NCBI RefSeq assembly: GCF_037975245.1
Contig: NC_092568.1
Location: 8,045,501 to 8,109,500, forward strand
From: Apostichopus japonicus
Taxonomy: Eukaryota > Echinodermata > Holothuroidea > Aspidochirotida > Stichopodidae
DNA length: 64,000 nucleotides
Direction of reading: 5' to 3'
In this document: piece by piece, positions 27,701 to 51,147 of the stretch
How the letters are laid out: the number at the start of each line of letters is the position of its first letter
Numbering within the stretch: the stretch's first letter is position 1
Translations under genes and position numbers: made by a program
Notes under the pieces: model-generated
Databases searched by the model: none
Seen by the model: only the letters and a program-made list of their open reading frames with translations
What the model was told of the DNA's origin: nothing

Positions 27701-30204
27701 GGCATACGTCTAAAAATGATGTCAGTTCTCTTTCCAGCTCTTTAATAGAAACTTTCCTGATCTATTGGACAAGAGGATATTAAGGCTATTGTTATTTAGA
27801 TAACAACGAACACACCATGCCTTATCTACATCAGAATTGGAAATTCACCTCTCACAGATCACCCCTACATCAAACCTAACGTTCAAGATGTAGTCCCAAA
27901 TCGGTTTATCCTTGTTTTTAATTGATCTAGCATTGATCAGACAAATTTTCAAATTTTCCATGTGTAGTTGAATCTCTGTGTCAACATGATATTTGATGTT
28001 AATTAGGTTATTCCAGTCTACTTTCCTTGGATTTTGCTCTCATTATATTTGATAAATTGTATATTGCTGTAATGAATCTCAATCTATGTGCTGGTTGTGA
28101 AAATATGTATAAAAACTTGGATACAAATTCATACAATTCTACTGCAATCAATGCTTAAACTTAGTTCAGCGGACATGATTGCAACACCTCAAGGAAGCTT
28201 TCTGATTGGTTGATGACCAGACATGTGTAAAGTTGCCAATAACGATGGAAACATTAACTAGCTATAAGCATTTTCTTAGCTTTCCACTTCAACAAGTGAC
28301 CACTCTCATGTAAACATTTGCTAGATATTTAAGATGTCTGGGGGTCGCCTCTTTATGCTCAAGTAATGTAATAGCATTGCTTAGATATGAAGTCATTTTC
28401 CCTTTGTTTTTCAGCTGAAAGTGAAACTTACTGTTACTAGAATGACTAATATTACCTCTGCTTAAAACCTTTCTCACAATTGAACAACAATTGCCATTGC
28501 CGCTTTTTTTCAAAGAAAACACAAGTATTTTATGAAGGCTGAACTGAATAAAAAAAAAATCAACAATAGCTTCGATTCTGTCACACCATTCACACCATGT
28601 TATGTCATGTTAAGTCTACTTGAAGCCCTGAATATTTAACAGTATGAGATTTTAGTTAGCTGTTCCTTTGTCAACATGGTTGCATTGATGTCACCTTGAA
28701 GACCTCAAGAAAACCTCTTAAAGATGGCAACTACAACTTCCAAAACAAGTTGCAAGCATAAACTAACTTCTGAAAAATACCCTTAGTACCAGAAAATTCA
28801 CTAAACAACAATACAATGTATTAACTTTAATCCCTCCATGTCTTGAACGTTAATATGCAATATGAATATGCAAAGCCATATGACACTTTGTGTAAAGCCA
28901 TATGATCAATTCACTATACTTTTAAGTAGGTACTCTATGAAAAGAAATTAGCCTTGTACCATTGGTACAGTAGCACAAACATTATAAGTGATCCTGTGTT
29001 CATATTTGGGTCTTAAAACTCTTTACAAATTGAAAGTTGTTTGGTTGTTTACAATTTAAGATGTTTTTTGGGTTCATATCCAAACCTTTTGGTGATAAAC
29101 ATTCTCCCAACCACCCCTCCCCTCCCCCAAGAATGGCATCCCTCCACAAAATTCCCCAAAACATCCACATACACAAATAGAATGAAACTAACCAAAATAA
29201 CATTCTATAAGACATTTCCTCAATTAAGTAAAATAATCCACCACTTCTACAAGAACCTGCTACAGTGTGGCCAATTTTATAGCTCTGCAGTTTCAGCCAA
29301 ATGTGCACAACCCACAGAAATTAAGCACGCCTCTATGCCAACTGTGCTGTGGTCAAATGGATAAAGATGGTGGCATTAGAAGCAATGAAATCTATCATCT
29401 GGCCAGCCAAAGTAAAGACGGTTTTCATACAGAAATCCTTGACATTCTATCAGAAATGATCTTCCAATATTTAGTAGCTGAAAATATAGTACTATTTTGG
29501 CTTGGAAAAAAATTAATATAGGCTTATACTAGACTGTAGATAATTTATGTCAAGCTATTTGTAGCATTCAATTCACCTTACCATCAAAAGTTAGGTTTGG
29601 CCTAACATTTGTTGCTGATGGCAAAACAAAAAATTTCATATGAAAGTAAATTTCGAATTTCTGAAATGTAGCCTGAACACCTTGGCCTACATTGTAAGGC
29701 TATGCCAGACTGAGGCTAGCCTAAGTAACATTATGCCAAACAACTGTTTAGGCATAGGTCTAACTAAGGACTAGTTGTACGTCTGCCCCCCCCCCCCTTG
29801 TTTTTCTTTTGCCTAGTTCATGGTGATATAATAGTAACTAAGGCCTAGCCCTGTTACAACCGGAACGTATTGTGCTACTGTACTGCTACCTGTTTTTAGT
29901 CCTAGTCTTTGCCCTAGCCTAAGTTAGGATAAATTGACATGATAGGCTAAGTTAGGCGTATCGTTGGGTAAGTTCTAGGCCTAGACTGCTAACAAAATCC
30001 AGTTACGCCTACCTCTTGTTTGACTAATGACATAACAATATCTTTCAACATCGACATGTTAAGTTCTTCAATGGGCATCGATAAATCTTGTCGTACAAAT
30101 CCGATTTGTATCCCAAATGTCAAACAGCCAGATAGGCTACCGATAGACAGTTGCGGCGTAGCCGGTTGACCAACTTGAGGTTGAGGCTGAGGAGCTTCTT
30201 CCAT
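940..30204 (-). CDS. PRKD: Protein kinase D homologue, N-terminal part (4 exons, continues off left edge)
   Basis: Serine/threonine kinase of the PKD family, a diacylglycerol-responsive regulator at Golgi and plasma membranes. Four coding exons on the minus strand: 30204-30013, 10035-9897, 6676-6545 and 1088-940. Phases join as 0, 1, 1, 0. The predicted product so far has an acidic/Gln-Pro start, a ubiquitin-like region ([10 protein letters not shown], then a segment ending GTLVECILS, as in vertebrate PKDs) and a full C1a finger. The C1a pattern is H-x12-C-x2-C-x13-C-x2-C-x4-H-x2-C-x7-C. C1b, PH and kinase domains are not in the window. Vertebrates have three paralogues and I cannot say which this corresponds to; one ancestral PRKD is likely. 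The start Met was chosen because it precedes the conserved region at the family's usual distance and no in-frame ATG lies upstream. Family assignment is confident; splice sites are read by eye. Confidence 0.94.
2400..2660 (+). repeat. Diverged dispersed repeat (partner at 28.08-28.26 kb)
   Basis: CTCAATCTAGGTGCTAGCTG, TCTGATTGGTTGATGA and GTAAAGTTG blocks occur in the same order at both sites. Family unknown. Confidence 0.5.
3437..3788. mobile_element. TTAA-type MITE, copy 1, flanked by 38-bp direct repeats
   Basis: About 350 bp, the same family as 48852-49246 and 58132-58496. The left end reads (TTTA)AAGGGTATAAAGACTCG and the right end CGAGGCTTCAATGCCTTTAA, which are imperfect terminal inverted repeats. 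It is flanked by direct repeats at 3399-3436 and 3789-3826 that match at 35 of 38 positions. No coding capacity. It lies in PRKD intron 3. Confidence 0.8.
4418..4451. repeat. TA microsatellite
   Basis: Sixteen or so TA units in PRKD intron 3, followed by short ACTACGATTTCAA repeats to about 4505. Confidence 0.9.
6545..6676 (-). CDS. PRKD: PRKD coding exon 3: start of C1a zinc finger
   Basis: The acceptor is GTTACAG at 6682-6677, with a second possible AG six bases later giving the same phase. The exon encodes [19 protein letters not shown], then [19 protein letters not shown], then LKCE, and ends G|GTATG. It carries the first His and three of the six zinc-binding Cys of the C1a domain. IRPH and VRQGLKC are hallmarks of PKD/PKC C1 domains. 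132 bp with the first acceptor. Confidence 0.93.
7334..7902. repeat. Long inverted repeat with SINE-like insert in the loop
   Basis: Left arm 7334-7494 and right arm 7729-7902 are reverse complements with modest divergence (shared core AGTGGCAATAACAGC). The 234-bp loop carries a SINE-like fragment at about 7527-7600. It lies in PRKD intron 2. Confidence 0.75.
7527..7600 (+). mobile_element. SINE-like family B, fragment
   Basis: Shares CTCAGCACTCT, GTCTAGAGTGAACTGGTTAC and the order of these blocks with the copies at 12.3 and 54.2 kb. Confidence 0.55.
8320..8665 (+). repeat. Two related ~130-bp units in tandem
   Basis: Units at about 8320-8460 and 8540-8665 share AACAGCAAAA, CATATCCT, GACTGAATGCA and similar spacing. 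Diverged; origin unknown. In PRKD intron 2. Confidence 0.45.
9690..9850 (-). mobile_element. SINE-like family B, diverged copy
   Basis: Ends ...GGAGACAGGTAAGAGG on the plus strand, the reverse complement of the family's CTTACCTGTCTCC end, and has the GCGCAGTGCAG... block at the expected distance. It abuts PRKD exon 2 on its downstream (minus-strand) side. Confidence 0.55.
9897..10035 (-). CDS. PRKD: PRKD coding exon 2: second half of ubiquitin-like region
   Basis: The acceptor is a good polypyrimidine tract ending CTACAG, opening on [18 protein letters not shown]. This corresponds to the 'FPECGFYG..KILLFRH' part of vertebrate PKDs. The exon ends ...GTLVECILS. The donor that keeps frame with exon 3 is G|GTTCGT at 9896-9891, a weak site. 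A stronger-looking GT four bases on (TTC|GTATTT) would break the phase with the recognised next exon. Length 139 bp, phase 0 to 1. Confidence 0.9.
12297..12440 (+). mobile_element. SINE-like family B copy
   Basis: Starts TACCTGTCTCCTCACAAACT, then AGTGAACTGGTAATC, CAGCACTGTACACCCTCTG and CCACCCAAAGTGC. It matches the reverse complement of 15185-15335 block for block. Confidence 0.7.
13190..13275 (+). mobile_element. tRNA-derived SINE head
   Basis: Contains CGTGGTGTAGCGGTTA (13199-13214), a Pol III A box, and GGTTTCGAATTCC (13249-13261), a near-consensus B box. They are separated by a C14 tract. Sixteen bases are identical to the A-box region of the tRNA-Val at 36937-36952. It does not fold as an intact tRNA. 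Confidence 0.55.
15185..15335 (-). mobile_element. SINE-like family B copy
   Basis: Reverse-strand partner of the 12.3 kb copy. GGTTACCAGTTCATTCTAG and GTGGGGAGACAGGTAAGCG are the recognised blocks. Confidence 0.7.
17815..17960 (+). mobile_element. tRNA-type SINE family A copy
   Basis: A-box-like TGGTCCAGTGGATAAAGGCG, followed by GTGGCATTTGAAGCAGTG and GGTTTTCCATCCAAGAACAA. A second copy is at 29.3 kb. Confidence 0.6.
19246..19300 (+). other. G-rich tract in PRKD intron 1
   Basis: Contains four G4-5 runs separated by one base. On the PRKD template/non-template axis it lies on the strand opposite to the mRNA sense. Confidence 0.6.
20390..20565 (+). repeat. Dispersed repeat (partner at 21.46-21.58 kb)
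   Basis: TTACATGCTGTGGACTGCAT, GGGTAACAAGTAT and ACTAGACCCTGAGCATGGT recur about 1.1 kb away in the same orientation. Probably a local duplication or one family inserted twice. Confidence 0.6.
21460..21580 (+). repeat. Dispersed repeat (partner at 20.39-20.57 kb)
   Basis: TTACATGCTGTGGATGGCAT, GGGTAACAAGTAT and ATTAGACCCTGAGCATGGT. Shorter spacing than its partner because the C-rich part is missing. Confidence 0.6.
23915..23945 (-). mobile_element. SINE-like family B, end fragment only
   Basis: GGTTGTGGGGAGACAGGTAA is identical to the terminal block of the 15.3 kb copy. The rest of the element is not recognisable. Confidence 0.55.
24722..24761. repeat. TA microsatellite
   Basis: Nearly pure TA run in PRKD intron 1. 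Confidence 0.9.
27400..27960 (-). pseudogene. Non-LTR (CR1/L2-like) retrotransposon relic: endonuclease start joined to reverse transcriptase end
   Basis: On the minus strand the segment near 27,958 reads [16 protein letters not shown] then [16 protein letters not shown], the start of an apurinic-type endonuclease domain. Near 27,510-27,400 it reads [18 protein letters not shown] then SVDSFKTLA and a stop, the C-terminal end of a reverse transcriptase ORF. Only about 250 bases separate the two, so most of the polymerase is deleted. Frames are broken in between. Dead element in PRKD intron 1. Confidence 0.65.
28075..28262 (+). repeat. Diverged dispersed repeat (partner at 2.40-2.66 kb)
   Basis: Same ordered blocks as the 2.4 kb copy: CTCAATCTATGTGCTGGTTG, AGCTTTCTGATTGGTTGATG and GTAAAGTTGCCAA. 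Shorter by internal gaps. Confidence 0.5.
29336..29470 (+). mobile_element. tRNA-type SINE family A copy
   Basis: TGCTGTGGTCAAATGGATAA, then GGTGGCATTAGAAGCAATG and GGTTTTCATACAGAAATCC parallel the 17.8 kb copy in order and spacing. Confidence 0.6.
30013..30204 (-). CDS. PRKD: PRKD coding exon 1: start codon and first half of ubiquitin-like region
   Basis: 64 codons starting [10 protein letters not shown] and ending in KQE at a donor reading GAG|GTAGGC (phase 0). Residues about 29-64 match the segment of PKDs that begins the N-terminal ubiquitin-like domain ([17 protein letters not shown] and the helix after it). The first 25 residues are low-complexity Gln/Pro, as is common at PKD N-termini. 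Upstream, the frame stays open to a TAG at 30436-30438 but contains no ATG. That stretch is treated as 5' untranslated. Confidence 0.92.
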
Positions 30205-30435
30205 TTTCGGGCCAAATATGTCCGTATATAACGTCCCCCTCACGTAAATGTTCTGGCTAAAAGAATGAGGACTGACCGGTTGGCAAAGCTGAATGTCTGT
30301 TACGATGTCATTGTGATGTTTATTCGAAAAACCTCCTGAAATCTGAAAGGTTTTCGCAGAATTCACCTCCAGCCTAAGTATGAGTGTGTACGTTAAGGTA
30401 TTGGTATGCGCAACTGAACCGACTACACATATAAT
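30205..30435 (-). promoter_or_regulatory. Probable 5' leader of PRKD, open in frame
   Basis: The 231 bases before the PRKD start codon contain no stop in the PRKD frame (77 codons) and no in-frame ATG. A TAG at 30436-30438 closes the frame. Transcription start is not visible. It could be untranslated leader or, less likely, coding from a near-cognate codon or from an upstream exon spliced at a weak ...CTTAG acceptor near 30371. Confidence 0.45.
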
Positions 30436-30439
30436 CTAA

Positions 30440-33400
30440 CCTACATACTAGGGACTACGCACAATATAGACTACATGACTGAGGTAGTCGGCCGTAGGTC
30501 ATGTCGAAAAAGTAAACATGGCGGCAGGTAGGTCATATGACCTTAAAATACCTCGGTTCAGGTCAACCACCTGCCAAATGTAACAAGTTAACATGTCATT
30601 TCTTGTAGAATGTACTTATAATTTATAAATAATACACATGGCAGTTTTGTAACATTAGTCTGCAGGCCGAAATATATCGGGCGTTTCCTTAATCACGCCA
30701 GTGTGCGCTCCTGATGTGATATAGTGGATTCATGCCTAGCTCTGACGAAATTTCATTGTAAGTATGCCTACACAACTTTTTGAGTAATGACCCAAAGAGA
30801 CTATAATGTGAAGTGAATTGTAATTTGCAGCATATTTTAGAATTCTTGAATTTTTTAACATGAAGATCGAGCAGCCCAGAAGTTATGAAGACCAAGCAAA
30901 TACTCCGCCGAAGAAGACTCCAAAACTGCGATGGTAGCCTTCATAATTATGACCAAGTTCAGGTTGAGGGGAACCAAAACTCACCTCAGACTCCCGACAG
31001 AATGGACTCTCTATGAATTACTAGTATACCAACAAATCCATTATGTGGGATTTTTGACAAAATGTCACTTATCATTTCATTTTTCAGTGTAATTCTCATG
31101 CTCATCCCCCAACCACATCATCGGTCGTGGAGATGCATATTTCACTTCGGGTGGTACGTCCCTGACCCCTTTTCAACCACATTCAAAAGTTCAAAATAGG
31201 CCTATTTGATAGCACAACATTGAGTTTAGAACTAGTTATAGATCTAATTTATAGTATAAACTTTCAATTTTTCTCTGGGTAGGTCCCCAGATCCCCTCAT
31301 GGGAGCCGGCCTCAACTTGACCCAAGGGGCCACATCCACTCCATTATAAAATCCTGGATCCACTCAGGCTTTCATAAAGGTTCAGGGTCCATTTAACCAA
31401 ATCAGTCTGGGAAATTAAGAATTTGTCTCCCCCTCCGCCGTTGTGAATTTGTACACTGATCGACATCATATCCCGGCTTATAAGCCATATATATAGAGAT
31501 AAACCACATTATAATGTGGTTTATCTCTATATATGGTAATCTATAGTATACAGAGAACATCCACTATTTACACAAGCCATTGTAGAAAACTACAGGGCCT
31601 GCTTTACAATAAGCGGCAATTATGCAAAGGGGTTGTTGAGTTTTTTATTGAGATCGCTGCGCTTATCGCACAACAAACCTCTCCTGCTATACTTCGTCCA
31701 AAGTTGATATGCAATTGTAAAGGGTTACGCGATACAATCAATAGTAGTCCTTCCTCACGGAGTAGTTACCGTACCATCATTTCTACCACCGAACCTTTCA
31801 ATTAGTGAAAGATTTATCGAAAATTCGATAGAACGTTTAAACATTGCAAGTCGCTCTTCTCGCCTTAATTTATCTTTCTACTGTGGTTACCTCGTATGCG
31901 AGATGTATACCAAAATGTATAACTTTTCTGTAAATCAGTGAAAGATAAATGAAAATTGATAACTCGTTAAATAGATTATGAGCACGTTAAGGCCTTTATT
32001 CAAGTTCCGTCACGGAAGATGGTGTTTGAAGGACGGTCCAGGGGAAAGGCATTTTCCACCACCGTTTACGAAGTCTATGCAGTGACGTAGTAACAAGCAA
32101 CCTGGTCGCGGTGCAGCAAGAGAAATGGGCCCCAAATGATGATAGTCCACTGACCCCAAGCCCAAGCATGGTTTGGGCCGAGGTGGATTTTTCTTCTTTT
32201 TTTTTGATAGTTGGCATCTCTATAGATGCCCAAATAAACTTTCAAACTTTCTCTGTTGACTACAGGGTTTGGTTTGGTTTGGTTTGGTTTGAATTCCCAC
32301 TTAAGTGGGTATCGGGAGGGAACTACATTTCGTAGTCCAAGAAATAATAAAGACTTGAGCAATTTTTAAGAAATATCCCAAACCTCTGGAATGCTTTTCT
32401 AGTAAAGTCTAAATTGATGATGATGTCGGCTCCTCGGTGCAGGCCTGTATAATGTTAATATTGTTTTATAAATTATAATAACACAACCAAAACATTTAAC
32501 GTTTAACTTCAAACGAAAACAAAGCAAAAGTGGGTGACAATCTATACTATATTTATCACGACAAATTGGTGATATGTTGTTAAAATGTTATTTGAGGCAG
32601 CTATTTTTTTTATAATTTGTCGAATTATTTCTACATATCTGGTGGTTTGGTGGCTTTTTCCAATGATGCTGACCAGCAGAAAATAGCTAAAACATTTTTT
32701 GGTATTTGACCTTTGACCTATGATGCCACCAATCACACGGGCACGAGTTTACGGTCTCGGAGGAGTTCGCGAAACAAGTTTTTGCTCAATTTAGACCAGT
32801 TATACCTTTTTAAATAAACTGACCTTTGACCCTTACCCTAAATCTATCTTATTCTAAACTTTGCCTCATCATTCTTTACATAACTTGTGATTTAATGCCT
32901 TTCCCCAGCATGTTGGCATGCAGAAGATGGCTAAAAACCATTTTTTAGATATCTTGACATCTGAACTCTGACCTTTGACATATTCATGTATATTCATGTG
33001 TAGTCACAATTCATAATGTAATAAGGTTTCGCCTGGATGAACATTTTGTTCATGTTGGTATATCAGAATGAATGTCAGGTGTATATCCCATGAGTGTAGC
33101 GGTATAGAGGGCCGAGTTAGACTGAATATAGAGTGACAATATAGGAAAATGTCTAGCTGCAGTACTCTGCCTTGGCATGTGGTATAGCATTGAATTATTC
33201 TGCTCGAAAACATGGCCTGAAATATTGCTGGTCAATAGATTGATGGAAAAACAGGTGAAAGATGTAACATTGAGAGCAATATAAGCCTAATGTGTGAGTT
33301 AAGAATATTTAATGTCTCCCTCTCTCTCTCTTGTTTCTGAAAGAGGAACAGTTTACGGTTCCACCTTAACCTGGAGCTACATACATGTTATACATGCAAA

Positions 33401-35255
33401 ATACACTTCGATTAAAAAAACACTGAATTGAACATTGAGATAAACACTGATATTGACATGGAAAAAATTGTTGGGCGGTTTGCCACCTATGATAGTGTCA
33501 ACAGGTTCTTTCATTAACAATAAGATTGGCCACTTTGGTACTTTTTGTGTCGCTTAATAAATCAGGCAACATTTTTATGCAGATTATCATAATTAGATTT
33601 TCAAAACACAAATATTACTGGAAAAAACAATAAATATTGCACCATATTACATCTAGGGGCTTTATAAAATGCACCCTTAGACGTTTGCCCCCAGGAAATC
33701 CCGCCCCTGCTTCGAAATGTACATATTTCAAATATTTAACGTTTAGATTTACTAAAATTGTTACCGCTTCTAACTGACATGAAGAGGCAATGAGGTTCAT
33801 TCTGCCCCCCCCCCCCCCAAGGCTTTGATTCATTGATTTATTGATTTATTAATTTGGAAAAGTGCTTAAGTGTACTAGTTTGTCTGCTTCAGAGCTCTGT
33901 CTTTACACGGTTCTGATCGACCATTTTTTAAGTGCGCCCTCACATAATAACGTTAAGGGCTACGGGTATGTGGCAGCTATGACGTATAATTAAACAGGTC
34001 CTTTGGTCTCTTTAGCTATGATTTTCAAGATATTCATCTTTAAAATATATGAAATTTTAATGAGAATCGTTTTGTTTGTAATCACTCAACCAATACATTT
34101 TCGTTTCATTTCATATGAAAAACAGAGCACCTTAGATGACAATCTACGACAACAACGTCTGCGCCAAGATTACGTTATGGGCTCCGAAATAAAAATTATT
34201 TAGAAACTTAGAAGTGCACTGACACTAGATGGCATGCTTATAAACTACTGTGCTATGTCGGATTCACTGAACACCTGTCAACCCCCCCCCCACCCCACCC
34301 CCATTCTCACCTTGGTACAGTTTATGGATGTCACCGAGACAACATGGACGTATCTTCCCTAATTTCTTAACAAATACATAATCTAGCCAGTTCAATAAAC
34401 AAAATATTAGATATTTGAACTTGTTCTATACATCTAGAAATCTTCAAGTTTGCTTCTGTTTGGGTCCCTGAATTGATATGTCAATCATAGTTATAGTTTA
34501 ACAAAAGGCACATCTGACAAGTGATTAGATGTAGACTCAAGAAAGACTTATCTATTAAACATCCGGGTGTAACTTGGAGCCTTTATCATTATTAATCAAA
34601 TTGAAACTTAAACAAAAAACGGAACGTTCTTAAACTTTTCACACAAGTATAAAATCGTCTTGTTATCCAAGATGTCAACAACATCTGTGCACACATGATG
34701 GTATCATCAGTAAATTTAAAAAAAAAAACATGTTGGGTATCTGAACACATTCACTTTATCTTTCCTTACTTGAATCTTCCAAAATGAATAAAACATTATT
34801 AACTACTAATCTAATTGTAAGTAGCAGGCTCCCTTTATGAGATACAGTCGGATACGAGTCCCCTTGTCACCCCCTCCCCCTCCCTATGAATGACGCTCCT
34901 GAGATTTAGCCATACATCTATCTTATGGAGAGAAAGATCAAGTGAAATAAATGCAGGTACATGGCATTCCTCACCTTTTCACATAATGACCAAAATTAAC
35001 CAGTTCATTGAAAAGCGGCGACGAGCGCTCAACATGTTCTTCTAGCGACATCCTTGGTCACCGTGGTCACTTACATATTATTACCTTAGCTCCCACCTAT
35101 TTTTTCGGTTTTGTCCCAGTCAGTCTAATTTCATTTCATTACCTAACCTAGTATAAACAGGTATAAGTTATTAACATGAATAAAAGCGTACACTTAAATG
35201 TGTTTGTTTTTCGTGTAAAAAGTGCACGTTCCGTTTTGCGATTGGTTATTTGAGG
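30440..35255. other. Intergenic region between PRKD and PPP1R36
   Basis: Head-to-head spacer. Contains the palindrome at 31.5 kb, a TTTGG pentamer run (32268-32290), two diverged copies of a TGACCTTTGACC-bearing block (32.66 and 32.92 kb) and C13-14 tracts. No credible gene. Confidence 0.6.
31485..31536. repeat. Near-perfect 52-bp palindrome
   Basis: TATAGAGATAAACCACATTA is followed directly by TAATGTGGTTTATCTCTATA, with no loop; the outer ends differ by one TA unit. It would extrude as a cruciform or transcribe as a tight hairpin. Intergenic. Confidence 0.9.
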
Positions 35256-35263
35256 TATAGTAG

Positions 35264-36208
35264 CATGGGCGTCAGCAGGTTTCAGAAAGTGAGGGGGACA
35301 CTATACTATCAGAGCCGTATAAATATACGGCTCTGTATACTATCTAAGCGGAGCGCCACCATTGGTTGGCGCGTAGCGTACCAGAAAATTTTGGGTACAT
35401 AAGACCCCCTAGATCGCAGGAGACGGCCTTCCTGAGTCGTTTTAAGTTACATCAGAACCAGATCTGTGAGGAGAAATTTTGTCTCACAAAACTAAATCCC
35501 GACAGAAAGTACTGGTAGAAAGATGCCGTTCTGACACCAAGGGAGACGAATTACACAGCGTCCATCTCAAACGAAATATTGAAAAAGTGGCGCCGTCACC
35601 TCCGGGATGAGTGGAGTGGTATATGTAATACATTCATGTAGGTGCGAGACGTCAGTTGTTATGTGCCCAGGCACTTTAATAATAATAATCAGAAAAAGGC
35701 ACCGCGCGCAGAGCGTGTGTAGCGCCTAGCCGGCTCTCAATAATAAAGATCTACCATATCCGGCGAATACATGTAGCCTTAATTACTCAACCACTACACC
35801 CCTATTCGTCCGTCCAGTCCAAGGGACTGGAGGTAGTGATATGAACATAGTAACTCATCACCATCTACCTGTATGGCTTACCTAATCCCTTGGAACCCAT
35901 ACAAACAACATGTGTCCAAGATTCAATACACTTTCGAATGGTCTCCCCCCCCCCCCGAACGAATTAAATGGGCAGATTTAGGATATTGGGAGAATGGGAG
36001 ATAAATGACGGTGCAAGTGATAGATAGCAGGGGCCCAGGGAGTCCAGATTTCTTGACCTTAAATAGAAAATCGCGCATATGCATGTGATTTTTTTTTAAT
36101 AACTACACTGAAAAGTGGGTGGGACATATGATATGATATCCCCTCCACTTTTGAAAGTGGGGGGACATGTCCCCCCCCCCCCCCGTCCCCCACCTGTTGA
36201 CGCCCATG
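35264..36208. mobile_element. Non-autonomous hAT-like element, 945 bp
   Basis: Ends CATGGGCGTCAGCAGG ... CCTGTTGACGCCCATG form a 16-bp terminal inverted repeat with one mismatch. Exact 8-bp target duplication TATAGTAG at 35256-35263 and 36209-36216. No transposase frame. An 8-bp duplication is typical of hAT. It contains the ACTATCTAAGCGGAGCG... module also seen at about 38940 and 40170. Confidence 0.88.
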
Positions 36209-36588
36209 TATAGTAGTAGGACTTGAATAGGAGCCGCAGGGAGCTGCTTATCATAGCAGCTGATAGTTATCGCGTAACTTGTTACTATTGAGCAAGCAAG
36301 ACAGAGAGGTCGGGACTTCTTGCATCGCGCCCTCAAAAATATTGTCCTGCTTAGCAACAAAATCTTGCACCAGTACTTACAGTATACAGTACCGTACCAG
36401 TGCTGCAATCGTTGTATACGACTTATGTGCGTGAAATGTAGTATAGTACTAGTCACGTAAACGATCGATTGAATAATACGTACGTAAGTATGTACGTGCG
36501 GCAGACTGATTTATACAACTTTCCTGGCTTAGATTGGTGACCGTCCCGTCAAATTTGCTATGTTGTGAACTCAGGGCCACCAAGTGAT

Positions 36589-51038
<14,450 letters not shown>

Positions 51039-51141
51039 AGTTAATATACCGCAAACAGGGGCAGATTTTTCAGATTTTCCTGCCTCCCATTAGAACACCA
51101 CTGATGTTCTGGGTGTATATGTCGTGACCTGGAGATGGTTA

Positions 51142-51147
51142 AATAAA
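51142..51147 (+). terminator. PPP1R36 poly(A) signal AATAAA
   Basis: AATAAA lies 104 bases after the PPP1R36 stop codon. Further A-rich, AATAAA-like sites follow (for example near 51195), so alternative ends are possible. Confidence 0.6.

Larger units (their letters stand above)
10036..30012 (-). other. PRKD intron 1 (~20 kb), repeat-filled
   Basis: No exon of a known gene was recognised between PRKD exons 1 and 2. The stretch holds SINE-like copies (12.3, 13.2, 15.2, 17.8, 29.3 kb), a non-LTR retrotransposon relic (27.4-28.0 kb), TA microsatellites (24.72, 25.91 kb), a G-rich tract (19.24 kb) and diverged repeat pairs (for example 20.39/21.46 kb). Three short open frames at 14.98, 18.39 and 18.86 kb are discussed under findings. 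Confidence 0.8.

Noticed and set aside
30518-30527. ATGGCGGCAG|GTAGGT, a possible minimal first exon on the plus strand upstream of PRKD
   Set aside because: PPP1R36 already has a phase-consistent start (MDD|GTGAGT) at 36589, and no other plus-strand exon follows. The match is short.
32268-32290. TTTGG repeats as a telomere-like sequence
   Set aside because: Only four to five units, and not the animal TTAGGG unit; ordinary simple sequence.
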